Assembly (NCBI GenBank): GCA_002171315.2 | Contig: NHFS02000058.1 | Coordinates: 7,684 to 24,793 of the forward strand | Origin: Euryarchaeota archaeon TMED117 | Lineage (GTDB): Archaea; Thermoplasmatota; Poseidoniia; Poseidoniales; Poseidoniaceae | Reading direction: 5' to 3' | Length of the DNA: 17,110 bases | Shown: piece by piece, positions 1-5,854 of the stretch | Layout of the letters: every line of letters begins with the position of its first letter | Numbering within the stretch: position 1 is the stretch's first letter | The notes under the pieces: generated by a model | Database searches by the model: none | What the model saw: only the letters and a program-made list of their open reading frames with translations | Told to the model about the DNA's origin: nothing | Translations under genes and position numbers: made by a program

Positions 1-155
1 ACGAAAATGAATCCAAGAACATTCCACACCCATCGAACTAAGACGTTACGAGATGGTTTGTGTAAATCAAGAATATACTCCAATATCTCGTCGTCTGATT
101 TACCTTCAATATTGAAAGAAATGGGGTGTTGGGAGTTCGCTTCAGAAGAACTCAT
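1..155 (-). CDS. Hypothetical protein, N-terminal part only (runs off left edge)
   Basis: A leftward reading frame opens with ATG at 155-153 and stays open for 51 codons to the window edge. The peptide starts MSSSEANSQHPISFNIEG, continues with an acidic helix-like stretch (KSDDEILEYILDLHK) and ends in an aromatic/hydrophobic run (RWVWNVLGFIF) that looks like the start of a membrane segment. It is divergent from purN, with a shared AT-rich stretch between them that could serve promoters on both strands. I do not recognise the family. The visible part suggests a cytoplasmic N-terminus followed by a membrane helix, but this is inference from a fragment. The absence of stops and the plausible protein-like composition are the only support. 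Confidence 0.55.
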   Translation of the reverse strand, partial: MSSSEANSQHPISFNIEGKSDDEILEYILDLHKPSRNVLVRWVWNVLGFIF

Positions 156-168
156 ATGACCACTTGCT

Positions 169-178
169 CAATTTTAGC
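169..178 (+). promoter_or_regulatory. Possible TATA-like element for purN
   Basis: An AT-rich CAATTTTAG stretch lies about 26 bases before GTG 199 and about 40 before ATG 214. If used, it would give either a leaderless GTG transcript or a roughly 15-base leader containing GGGAGA before ATG 214. It sits in the short divergent gap, so it may also act leftwards. This is pattern only. Confidence 0.3.
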
Positions 179-213
179 CGGGGGATAGTCACTGATAAGT
201 GATAGGGAGAATT

Positions 214-903
214 ATGAACAAAACGAAGGTCTCAAAGCATACAGTGTGTAGGAATAACATGGCAGGCCCACCACTCATTCCACGTATTGGGACGTCGGCA
301 AGTCCAATCAGAATTGCTGTCCTCTTCTCTGGATCAGGAACTGGGATGAATGCTTTACTTCGCCATCAAGATAACGAAGATTGCACGCATAAAACCGTCC
401 TTAGTATAACCAACAAAGCAGATGCGGGGGGGATTGCTTTTGCAAATCAGCAAGGTATTCCTCTCGAAATAGAACCTGTTGATCTGACACTTCCTAAGGA
501 AGAAAGGAGGGTTGAACAAGAACACCGCATTATGCAGCATCTTGAAAAATATGATATTGAACTTGTTATCCTTTCAGGCTATATGCGGATTCTGTCAACA
601 GATTTTGTTTCGAAATATTATCCTAAAATAATCAATATCCATCCATCCCTTCTCCCGGCGTTTCCCGGAGCTGATGCTCATTCTGATGTTCTCTCAGGCG
701 GCGTTCGTGTAAGCGGTTGCACAGTACATGTCGTAGATTCGGGCGTGGATTCTGGCACAATATTGGGCCAATGTAGAGTGCCTGTTTTCATTGATGATTC
801 TCGTTCGACTCTTGCTAAGCGAGTGCAAGTTGAAGAACATCGGCTTTATCCAAGTATTATCGATTCAATTTGCTCAGGACTTCAAGTTGATCTGGATGAT
901 TGA
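214..903 (+). CDS. purN: Phosphoribosylglycinamide formyltransferase (GAR transformylase)
   Basis: Transfers a formyl group from 10-formyl-tetrahydrofolate to glycinamide ribonucleotide in cytoplasmic de novo purine synthesis. Counting from ATG 214, the phosphate-binding loop FSGSGTGMNAL is at about 38-48 and GYMRIL at 122-127. The catalytic NIHPSLLPAFPG at 141-152 supplies Asn141 and His143. Asp179 in the VDSGVDSG segment lies 36 residues after the His, the same spacing as the E. coli catalytic triad. HRLYP follows near the C-terminus. The family normally starts just before the phosphate loop, so this copy has an extra ~30 residues. Alternative starts are GTG 199 and ATG 259, the latter giving a typical 214 residues. 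ATG 214 was chosen for the GGGAGA upstream. The gene stands alone, and its 3' end overlaps a convergent gene. Confidence 0.93.
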   Translation: MNKTKVSKHTVCRNNMAGPPLIPRIGTSASPIRIAVLFSGSGTGMNALLRHQDNEDCTHKTVLSITNKADAGGIAFANQQGIPLEIEPVDLTLPKEERRVEQEHRIMQHLEKYDIELVILSGYMRILSTDFVSKYYPKIINIHPSLLPAFPGADAHSDVLSGGVRVSGCTVHVVDSGVDSGTILGQCRVPVFIDDSRSTLAKRVQVEEHRLYPSIIDSICSGLQVDLDD

Positions 904-1381
904 AATTCATCAATTCAATTCCGTGTTCACCCATATCATTGCGAGGAAATGTTGCAAACAGTTCTCTTAGAGTCGTTTGTTTCGAAGGAATCCATCCAGA
1001 ATGTGTACGGGCAAGTGTGTATTGTTCCCGTCCATTATGATCAACTGGAATACCTGGTAGTTGATTGAGTATTGATTGAATCGATTCTGCTGATAAGAGA
1101 TACATGTCGCATGGGAAGAACTGAATTTCACCCTCTGTAGAATTCACAAAGAACCTAATTACATCTGAGAGGGAGTCGGCATCAGAAGGGTCTGGGATGC
1201 AGTTTCCATCGAAAAGGTCGACTCTGTTTTTGTTTCCACAAGCAATCACTGTTGTAAATCCTAAATCTGTTAACCGTTGATTTAGTTGGTTTACATTGTC
1301 AAAAAGAAGAGCTTTGTCCTCTTTCATACGAAAGCTTGTCCCACCAGCAAGTATGACGCAGGTGCAGGACATTTTACTCAC
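857..1381 (-). CDS. MobA-like molybdenum cofactor guanylyltransferase / NTP transferase
   Basis: Family members attach a nucleotide (GMP in MobA) to molybdopterin. The N-terminus carries the nucleotidyltransferase signature LAGGTSFRMKEDKAL (residues 11-25), and PCDMYLL (90-96) matches the metal-binding 'D-M-P' strand. The C-terminus has NFNHPDQL, resembling the NxNTPxDL motif at the end of MobA. At 174 residues it is slightly short. The central GPLxG substrate-loop motif is not visible; the corresponding stretch reads DSLSDVIRFF. The exact substrate is therefore uncertain, and no molybdopterin genes are nearby. It starts at GTG 1381, where GTGA overlaps the upstream stop; ATG 1372 is an alternative. 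It is last in a four-gene leftward cluster and overlaps the 3' end of purN by 47 bases. Confidence 0.75.
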   Translation of the reverse strand: MSKMSCTCVILAGGTSFRMKEDKALLFDNVNQLNQRLTDLGFTTVIACGNKNRVDLFDGNCIPDPSDADSLSDVIRFFVNSTEGEIQFFPCDMYLLSAESIQSILNQLPGIPVDHNGREQYTLARTHSGWIPSKQTTLRELFATFPRNDMGEHGIELMNFNHPDQLEVLSKLNR

Positions 1382-1587
1382 ATAAGTTCGTCTAGGGCGC
1401 TCATTGCTTGTTCAAGTTCGTCAAGAAGATCACGAACTCGATCTAAGAGAGCTTGACGTTCACGGCTGGAACGGGCTTGTGGGAGCCATTCAAGCAGCCT
1501 GCGTACATCACGAGCGTCCCGTTCGACTGTCCATGTCAGAACCTGTTCAAGGACAGGATCTTCTGTAGGCAGGAACCGTTCGGCCAT
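1378..1587 (-). CDS. Small helical protein, unrecognised (69 aa)
   Basis: A 69-residue, strongly charged protein starting MAERFLPTEDP. It is almost entirely predicted helix by eye, with an Arg/Glu/Leu-rich second half (RERQALLDRVRDLLDELEQAM) that could form a coiled coil. It has no cysteines and no membrane segment. It begins at ATG 1587, 24 bases after the stop of the upstream HEAT-like gene. Its TGA overlaps the GTG of the MobA-like gene (GTGA), which argues that it is translated and coupled to that gene. The composition looks protein-like and somewhat more GC-rich than its neighbours. The family is unknown to me. It could be a small adaptor for one of the cluster partners, but this is only inference from position. 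Confidence 0.7.
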   Translation of the reverse strand: MAERFLPTEDPVLEQVLTWTVERDARDVRRLLEWLPQARSSRERQALLDRVRDLLDELEQAMSALDELM

Positions 1588-1611
1588 GTTCTACGATGGG
1601 CAGCAGGGTCA

Positions 1612-2235
1612 TCAAGATATTCGCTCAAGAAGACGGGTACGAATTCTTTCAAACAATTCCCCTCCTTTTGCTGCTGTTTTGATTAATTCCGAATGGTTTT
1701 CTGCATGGGTTTCATCGATTGATAGAAGTAAAATCATAAGTTGATGCCATGTTTTACTCTGGTTAGATGCATCGATAATCCAGGATTCATTTGGTAAGGT
1801 TCGCCCGCCTCGCACCAATTCTTCTGAAATTTCGAGAAATGCTTCGACCGCAATCTTATCCTGGATTAATTGGAGAAGGATTGTCCATCCATCTTCCTCC
1901 AGTTCTTCATCAGACATATTTGCAAGTAACAATCCAACCAGTTTCAAATCCTCACGGCCATGTCGTTTCCAAATTTTAGGAATTAATCTTGCAACGCGTT
2001 TCCGATCCGGTTCAATGGTTAGCATCCAAGATGCTATCCTTCTCATTTCAGGGTCGGGCGTTCCTATGTGGAAGGTATATTGTCCAGACAAAGCTAATCT
2101 GTCTGTCATGGATTTTGTTATGATTCCCGGTACGCCGTAAGTGTAGGCTTCTCTGAGTAATTTCAAAACGGCCTTCTTACGCTTTGGCAATGCTGCAAAT
2201 TCATCAAGAAACGCATCAAGAGATGGCGTTTCCAT
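1612..2235 (-). CDS. Helical, possibly HEAT-like protein (207 aa)
   Basis: An all-helical protein starting METPSLDAFLDEF. Helix pairs such as DPEMRRIASWMLTIEPDRKRVARLIPKIWKRH, followed by REDLKLVGLLLANM and a Trp-containing DGWTILLQLI, resemble HEAT/ARM-type repeats. The pattern is loosely reminiscent of AlkD-like DNA alkylation repair proteins, but I see no diagnostic catalytic residues, so no repair function is assigned. The true start is probably ATG 2235, since TGATG shares one base with the stop of the upstream TerB-like gene. A TTG codon directly before it would add one residue. The gene is the second member of a tightly packed leftward cluster, which suggests it works with, or is at least dosed with, the TerB-like protein. 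No signal peptide or membrane segment is seen. Confidence 0.75.
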   Translation of the reverse strand: METPSLDAFLDEFAALPKRKKAVLKLLREAYTYGVPGIITKSMTDRLALSGQYTFHIGTPDPEMRRIASWMLTIEPDRKRVARLIPKIWKRHGREDLKLVGLLLANMSDEELEEDGWTILLQLIQDKIAVEAFLEISEELVRGGRTLPNESWIIDASNQSKTWHQLMILLLSIDETHAENHSELIKTAAKGGELFERIRTRLLERIS

Positions 2236-2717
2236 CAATTTTCACCATGGTTCTTCTTTCTAACATTGTCAAACAATGTCGTGACGAGACGGACTGAATC
2301 ACGAAGTGTATTGAGTGTCTTTTCGACAACATTTGGATCTTCAAATCGTTCTCTAACCATTTCTCTCAGTTCATCTTCAACGAGTTGATGTTCTTCGTCG
2401 TCGATTGAAAAGATATCGCGAAGATGGGCCATAACTCTGAATTCATCCTTGGACAGTGAAGCGTTGATAATTGCAATCTCGAAGATTGTTTTGTACACTT
2501 CTCTTTGCTCTTCTTCAGTTAATTTGTCACCCTTATCCGTTTCTTTGTCATCAATAATTGCCTGATAGATCTCAGCGGGTTGGTGTGATTCAAGGTTCAA
2601 ACAAGACGATAGTCGAATGATGAGGCGCTTCTCTTCACGTGTCAGAATACCGTCTGCAAGCATCACCTCTATCGTACTGCGAAATGCAGCGAGACGGTGT
2701 ATATTTGAGTCCGACAC
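2235..2717 (-). CDS. TerB-like domain protein
   Basis: A 160-residue acidic helical protein. Residues 16-40 (EVMLADGILTREEKRLI) match the opening helix and 'ADGxxxxEE' turn of TerB-like domains. A second similar helix-turn (INASLSKDEFRVMAHL, about 84-99) matches the second half, with Asn in place of the usual Asp. TerB-like proteins are associated with membranes or metals and stress, but the role of this subgroup is not known and nothing here indicates tellurite resistance. It starts at GTG 2717; no other ATG, GTG or TTG lies in frame before an upstream TAA. It is the first gene of the leftward cluster. An AT-rich TTTATGATATTG stretch near 2783-2794 could be its promoter with a leader of about 40 bases. 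Confidence 0.75.
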   Translation of the reverse strand: MSDSNIHRLAAFRSTIEVMLADGILTREEKRLIIRLSSCLNLESHQPAEIYQAIIDDKETDKGDKLTEEEQREVYKTIFEIAIINASLSKDEFRVMAHLRDIFSIDDEEHQLVEDELREMVRERFEDPNVVEKTLNTLRDSVRLVTTLFDNVRKKNHGEN

Positions 2718-2856
2718 AGTTTTGCTACGAGCACCTTCTTCTTGAAACCATGCGGTGGAATTTGGGAGTTGATGGGCTTTTGTTTATGATATTGTTAAAC
2801 ATTTTAGCACGGTTTAGCCCTATTACTTGCTTTTGAAAAAGAACACTTCAGCGTAC
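2718..2856. other. Intergenic gap between methyltransferase and TerB-like cluster
   Basis: This 139-base gap holds, read leftwards, a short T-rich tract (TTCTTTTTC near 2830-2838) just after the methyltransferase stop that could terminate transcription. It also holds an AT-rich stretch (about 2783-2800) suited to a TATA element for the TerB-like cluster. A leftward 8-codon ATG frame starting at 2751 ends before GTG 2717 and is probably chance. Confidence 0.35.
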
Positions 2857-3606
2857 TTATTCCGTTGCTTCTTCCTCTGCCATTTTCTGGTCTGGGAAAG
2901 GTTCCTTGTTGAGTAATCGCATTTTCAACAACCAGAGGTTATGCATGACATTCTGCTTATGGAAAGTCAACAATAGTCTGATTGTTTTACCCAGTTTGTG
3001 ATTTGGTGACTCTGGCATTTTTGCTAATTTTGGTTTTGGAGAAATACGAAATGTAGCGATCTCCTTGTTCCCCATTTTGTGATATTGTAATTCATGCATA
3101 TCGAACATCATGGACCAGCGTTCAATTGTGGATTTCTCCACGTCTCTTTCAGCATCGTCGAGTATAATTTGGGTGTCTTCGGTTATATGATCAATTGCTT
3201 GCAGTATTGTTGCTTCTCTAGAGTAAAGGAAACCTGGAGGTCCATCAACCAATACTAAATCAAAGGATTTGGGAGCGTTCTTCCTAAGATAAGAGCCTAT
3301 TTTGTAAGAGATATAGCGGCGGCCAAAGAGTTTCATTAACCTCAACGGCCCGAAACGGACATGAATATTGTCTGCCTGTTTACTAATTCTAGATGCTGTA
3401 ATTTTTCGATATCTCCTACTGTTTTCAAAGGAGATAAGGTGGGCTTGTGGTAATTGCTCAGACCAAAATTCAGTGGATACTCCACTACCAAACTCAAGTA
3501 TGCTGGCCACCTCATTATTATCGATGTATTCTTTTAGGAATTGTAGAGTTTCTAAATTGATTGAAACCGGGTTGATTCTATCTCCGTAAGACTCTTTGAT
3601 ATCCAT
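2857..3606 (-). CDS. Class I SAM-dependent methyltransferase
   Basis: A 249-residue Rossmann-fold methyltransferase. SAM-binding motif I is ILEFGSGVSTEFW (36-48). The acidic end of strand 2 is ISFENSRRY (58-66, Glu61). Motif IV-like FDLVLVDGPPG (115-125) and IILDDAER (147-154) follow. The VDGPPG and LDDAER pair is typical of small-molecule or sugar O-methyltransferases of the Methyltransf_24 type, but the substrate cannot be read from the sequence. The last ~60 residues are basic and hydrophobic (HKQNVMHNLWLLKMRLL) and may touch a membrane or partner. Start is ATG 3606, supported by GGGAGG nine bases upstream. The gene follows a short ORF that may be the relic of a glycosyltransferase or receiver domain, so a sugar-related role is possible but unproven. 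Confidence 0.85.
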   Translation of the reverse strand: MDIKESYGDRINPVSINLETLQFLKEYIDNNEVASILEFGSGVSTEFWSEQLPQAHLISFENSRRYRKITASRISKQADNIHVRFGPLRLMKLFGRRYISYKIGSYLRKNAPKSFDLVLVDGPPGFLYSREATILQAIDHITEDTQIILDDAERDVEKSTIERWSMMFDMHELQYHKMGNKEIATFRISPKPKLAKMPESPNHKLGKTIRLLLTFHKQNVMHNLWLLKMRLLNKEPFPDQKMAEEEATE

Positions 3607-3608
3607 CG

Positions 3609-3800
3609 CTAGAATCCTCCCTGTGTAGAGTGTTCATTGATCGTCTCCGATAACGGTTTCAATGAAGGTCCCAACTCTTCCATGGTGGTTGGTTTCACTA
3701 ATAGACCATCAACCTTCTTAGTGGTTAATTCGGCTACGGCGTGAGATGCTGTATTCTTTTTTGACGTTGGAAAATTATGTTTTGTGAGCAAAGGAAGCGG
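3609..3800 (-). pseudogene. Leftward ORF resembling the C-terminal tail of a lost gene
   Basis: An open frame, which can be extended to a TTG at 3881, ends two bases before the methyltransferase ATG. Its final part, HAVAELTTKKVDGLLVKPTTMEELGPSLKPL, resembles the tail of family-4 glycosyltransferases (the 'DGLLVxP...EEL...L' pattern) and less closely the end of a response-regulator receiver domain. Neither family could fit in the available length. The upstream part is occupied by the promoter and start of a rightward gene. There is no convincing start codon. Most likely this is a decayed 3' remnant or simply the 5' leader of the methyltransferase mRNA. A genuine small protein cannot be excluded. 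Confidence 0.3.
3616..3621 (-). promoter_or_regulatory. Shine-Dalgarno site for the methyltransferase
   Basis: On the minus strand this reads GGGAGG, nine bases before ATG 3606. It is a near-perfect match to the archaeal anti-SD sequence and fixes the methyltransferase start. It lies inside the 3' end of the short upstream ORF. Confidence 0.6.
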
Positions 3801-3806
3801 TGAAAC

Positions 3807-3814
3807 AATATATT
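3807..3814 (+). promoter_or_regulatory. TATA box, likely leaderless promoter
   Basis: AATATATT sits within the palindrome-like CAATATATTG. Its centre is about 24 bases before ATG 3834, the spacing expected for an archaeal TATA box driving a leaderless mRNA. Confidence 0.5.
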
Positions 3815-3833
3815 GTTCGGCTTTCGTTAAACC

Positions 3834-4409
3834 ATGAAGAAGGTAATCATGCGTCAGTATTGGCGCCTTCAGCAATCTCAAGCGGTTATTTCTATGGCCT
3901 TTTGGACAACGACGCTAACATTGATTATTTGGCCTTATGTCAGCTGGAGATTTGATGATAATTGTGACGGGACTCTTTGTTTTTCAGATGAAATACTCGG
4001 TATTTCCTCAACTTATTTCGGCCTCATGTTGATTGGTGTTATTGTTCTCCTTAGTGTGTTCTTGATCGGATATATTTACGATGTTGGATTCGGTCTGTGG
4101 AAAGAACATTTGACTATTTCAACAGAACGAAATCCGTTTGGAGTATACCTTATTGCACCACCGATGGGATTGGTTTTAGCTCAAACAAACCTTTTGTTGA
4201 AACATTTGGCTCCAGAAGATGAAGATGTTCAACGCCACGTTGCTTTCATCGAGAGATGGTTGGAATGGAATGCTGATGAAGAGATATGGGCCCGTGCAAT
4301 GGAAGCATGGAAGAATAATATGGGAGATGAAGACCCGTATCTACCATTTCTCAGTAAAGAAAAGAGGGACGATCTAGAAGACCGTTCTTCGACACTTCCT
4401 AAAGATTGA
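3834..4409 (+). CDS. Two-TM membrane protein, unrecognised (191 aa)
   Basis: The protein has two membrane helices, about residues 17-38 (ISMAFWTTTLTLIIWPYVSW) and 60-82 (YFGLMLIGVIVLLSVFLIGYIYD). They are separated by a short loop with two cysteines (C44, C49) that could form a disulfide if exported. After a linker (TERNPFGVYLIAPPMGLVLAQ) comes a soluble, acidic C-terminal half rich in Trp, Glu and Asp. Positive charges before helix 1 (MKKVIMRQYWR) suggest the N-terminus is inside. Start ATG 3834 fits the TATA box at 3807-3814. ATG 3849 with AGGT upstream is an alternative that loses only five residues. It is the first gene of the rightward block, ahead of dnaG, with a 215-base gap between. 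I do not recognise the family, and no catalytic motif is visible. Confidence 0.75.
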   Translation: MKKVIMRQYWRLQQSQAVISMAFWTTTLTLIIWPYVSWRFDDNCDGTLCFSDEILGISSTYFGLMLIGVIVLLSVFLIGYIYDVGFGLWKEHLTISTERNPFGVYLIAPPMGLVLAQTNLLLKHLAPEDEDVQRHVAFIERWLEWNADEEIWARAMEAWKNNMGDEDPYLPFLSKEKRDDLEDRSSTLPKD

Positions 4410-4518
4410 AAAATCGTTCTAATTATTATTTTTACAGCCGCAGCCTTGAAAAGGTGGAGTGTCTAGGACAGATTGCCGAATCACATTCACTTGGTTGCCC
4501 GCTTTGCGTGGAACCATT

Positions 4519-4550
4519 GTACTGTATCGCCTAATTGGGGCGAAAAGTAC
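4519..4550 (+). other. Hairpin in the dnaG leader
   Basis: An inner 5-bp stem, TCGCC (4527-4531) with GGCGA (4539-4543), has a 7-base loop. An outer GTAC/GTAC pairing (4519-4522 with 4547-4550) encloses it. The element sits about 20 bases before the SD-like GGAGG, so it could influence dnaG translation or mark an RNA end. No conservation evidence is available. Confidence 0.35.
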
Positions 4551-4570
4551 TGTCTTTGAGGAAGCCGAAA

Positions 4571-4575
4571 GGAGG
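4571..4575 (+). promoter_or_regulatory. Strong SD-like GGAGG ahead of an in-frame CTG codon
   Basis: GGAGG is followed after seven bases by CTG at 4583, in frame with dnaG, and lies 49 bases before ATG 4625. The position suits initiation at CTG rather than at ATG. Confidence 0.4.
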
Positions 4576-4624
4576 AATTAATCTGGCTCGAAAAAATCAT
4601 TCAGGAAACAAACAAGGAAAGGCG

Positions 4625-5815
4625 ATGAAGTATCTCATCAAAGCCGATATCAAAGTAAACGGAACCGTTCAACGCAAGGACATCATTGGCGCAATTATGG
4701 GCCAAACTGAAGGTCTACTTGGCGATGAACTTGAACTACGAAAATTGCAAAGAACTGCTCGTGTAGGGCATGTCGATGTTGAAACAGAAACAAAAGGCGG
4801 TAAGGTGCATGGTCTCATTCTCATACCGAGTAGTATGGACAATGTCGAAACCGCGATTATTGGATCTGCTCTCGAAACAATCGATCGTATTGGTCCATGT
4901 CAAGCTAAAATCACTGTTGTAGAAATCTCAGATGTCCGTGCAACAAAGCGCACAGCTGTTGTTGACCGTGCAAAAGAACTGTTGCTACAACTTGTCAACT
5001 CTGGCGAGGCTGCGAGCAAAACAGTTGTCGAAGAAGTTCGCTCAGTCCTTACTGTAGGGACTGCAACCAACTACCATGGACTCACATGTGGACCAAACGT
5101 TCAGAGTTCTTCTTCACTCATTATTGTCGAAGGCCGTAATGATGTCATCAACCTTCTCAATTGTGGCGTAAAGAACGCCATCAGTGCAGATGGGGCTGGA
5201 GACATCAAGCAGGAGCTCATTGATCTTGCAAATGGAAAGGAATCCGTTACGTTGGCTATCGATGGAGACCGTGGTGGAGAAATGCTCTTCCGCCAACTTC
5301 ACGCTATACTTCGCGTTGACTTTGTTGCTCAAGCACCAAGAGGGCAAGAATGGGAACTACTTCCACAAAAGACGATTACTAAATCTCTCTCAATGAAAGT
5401 AGAGGCTGCAAAATTCGAGAAGAAAATGGCTAAGGAAGACAAAGAAGACAAGAAAAAGCATGGCGGTTCTGACAAAGGCGAATGGGCTGAAGAAATGCCT
5501 GAAGTTTTTGAATCTGAAGTTGCACCTGCTGAAATTCAAGAAATGTTTGATCATCTCGATGCGCTTGGTAAAAACAAGGCTATGTTTGTCTTGGCCGACG
5601 GAAGTGTTGGTGAAGAGATGGGCGCTGCTGCAATCGCAAAGACTGCTTCCTCTACTGAAGGCGTCAAGGTCCTCATCATCAACGGACCAGTTAACGAACG
5701 CCTACAGGAGATTGCTTCTGAAGCTTCGATTGAAACTGTAATTGGAACCAAACCCGGTAAAGGCTTCAGTAAGGACGGGGCCGCAAAATCTTGGTTCTCT
5801 GAAATGCATCGTTGA
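4625..5815 (+). CDS. dnaG: Archaeal DnaG-type primase / exosome subunit
   Basis: Archaeal DnaG has primase activity in vitro and is a stable subunit of the RNA exosome, acting in the cytoplasm. Counting from ATG 4625 (396 residues), the archaeal N-terminal domain reads MKYLIKADIKVNG, then IGAIMGQTEGLLGDELELR (21-39), IPSSMDNVETAIIGSALETIDRIGPC and DVRATKRT. The TOPRIM core has IIVEGRNDVINLL (Glu169) and LAIDGDRGG (Asp213, Asp215), all catalytic residues being present. A charged linker (Lys/Asp/Glu-rich, about 255-295) leads to the usual C-terminal domain with VLIINGPVNERLQEIA and TVIGTKPG. Family proteins start at MKYxI, which supports ATG 4625. However, the frame is open upstream to TTG 4535, and a strong SD points to an in-frame CTG at 4583. 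It precedes the proline-rich membrane protein by 39 bases. Confidence 0.95.
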   Translation: MKYLIKADIKVNGTVQRKDIIGAIMGQTEGLLGDELELRKLQRTARVGHVDVETETKGGKVHGLILIPSSMDNVETAIIGSALETIDRIGPCQAKITVVEISDVRATKRTAVVDRAKELLLQLVNSGEAASKTVVEEVRSVLTVGTATNYHGLTCGPNVQSSSSLIIVEGRNDVINLLNCGVKNAISADGAGDIKQELIDLANGKESVTLAIDGDRGGEMLFRQLHAILRVDFVAQAPRGQEWELLPQKTITKSLSMKVEAAKFEKKMAKEDKEDKKKHGGSDKGEWAEEMPEVFESEVAPAEIQEMFDHLDALGKNKAMFVLADGSVGEEMGAAAIAKTASSTEGVKVLIINGPVNERLQEIASEASIETVIGTKPGKGFSKDGAAKSWFSEMHR

Positions 5816-5828
5816 TTAGGTACGTTGA

Positions 5829-5850
5829 TGGTCTGATTTGTCTTAGACCA
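5829..5850 (+). terminator. Intergenic hairpin after dnaG
   Basis: TGGTCT pairs with AGACCA around a 10-base loop (perfect 6-bp stem), starting 13 bases after the dnaG stop and ending 4 bases before the next ATG. No U-run follows, so it may be an RNA-processing or attenuation element rather than a classical terminator. Confidence 0.3.
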
Positions 5851-5854
5851 CTGT

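Larger units (their letters stand above)
4410..4624 (+). other. Leader region upstream of dnaG
   Basis: This 215-base gap begins with an AT-rich stretch (AATTATTATTTTTA, 4421-4434) that could end the previous transcript or act as a TATA element. It contains a hairpin at 4519-4550 and a strong SD-like GGAGG at 4571-4575. The frame of dnaG is open back to a TTG at 4535, so the 3' part may be coding. No RNA gene was recognised. Confidence 0.5.

Noticed and set aside
2235..2717. Tellurite resistance operon
   Set aside because: Only a TerB-like fold is seen. No TerC, TerD or TerZ-type neighbours are present, so resistance cannot be claimed.
2701..2751. Leftward 8-codon ATG frame upstream of the TerB-like gene as a possible regulatory uORF
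   Set aside because: It is too short, with no SD and no repeated codons of a leader peptide. Chance is more likely.
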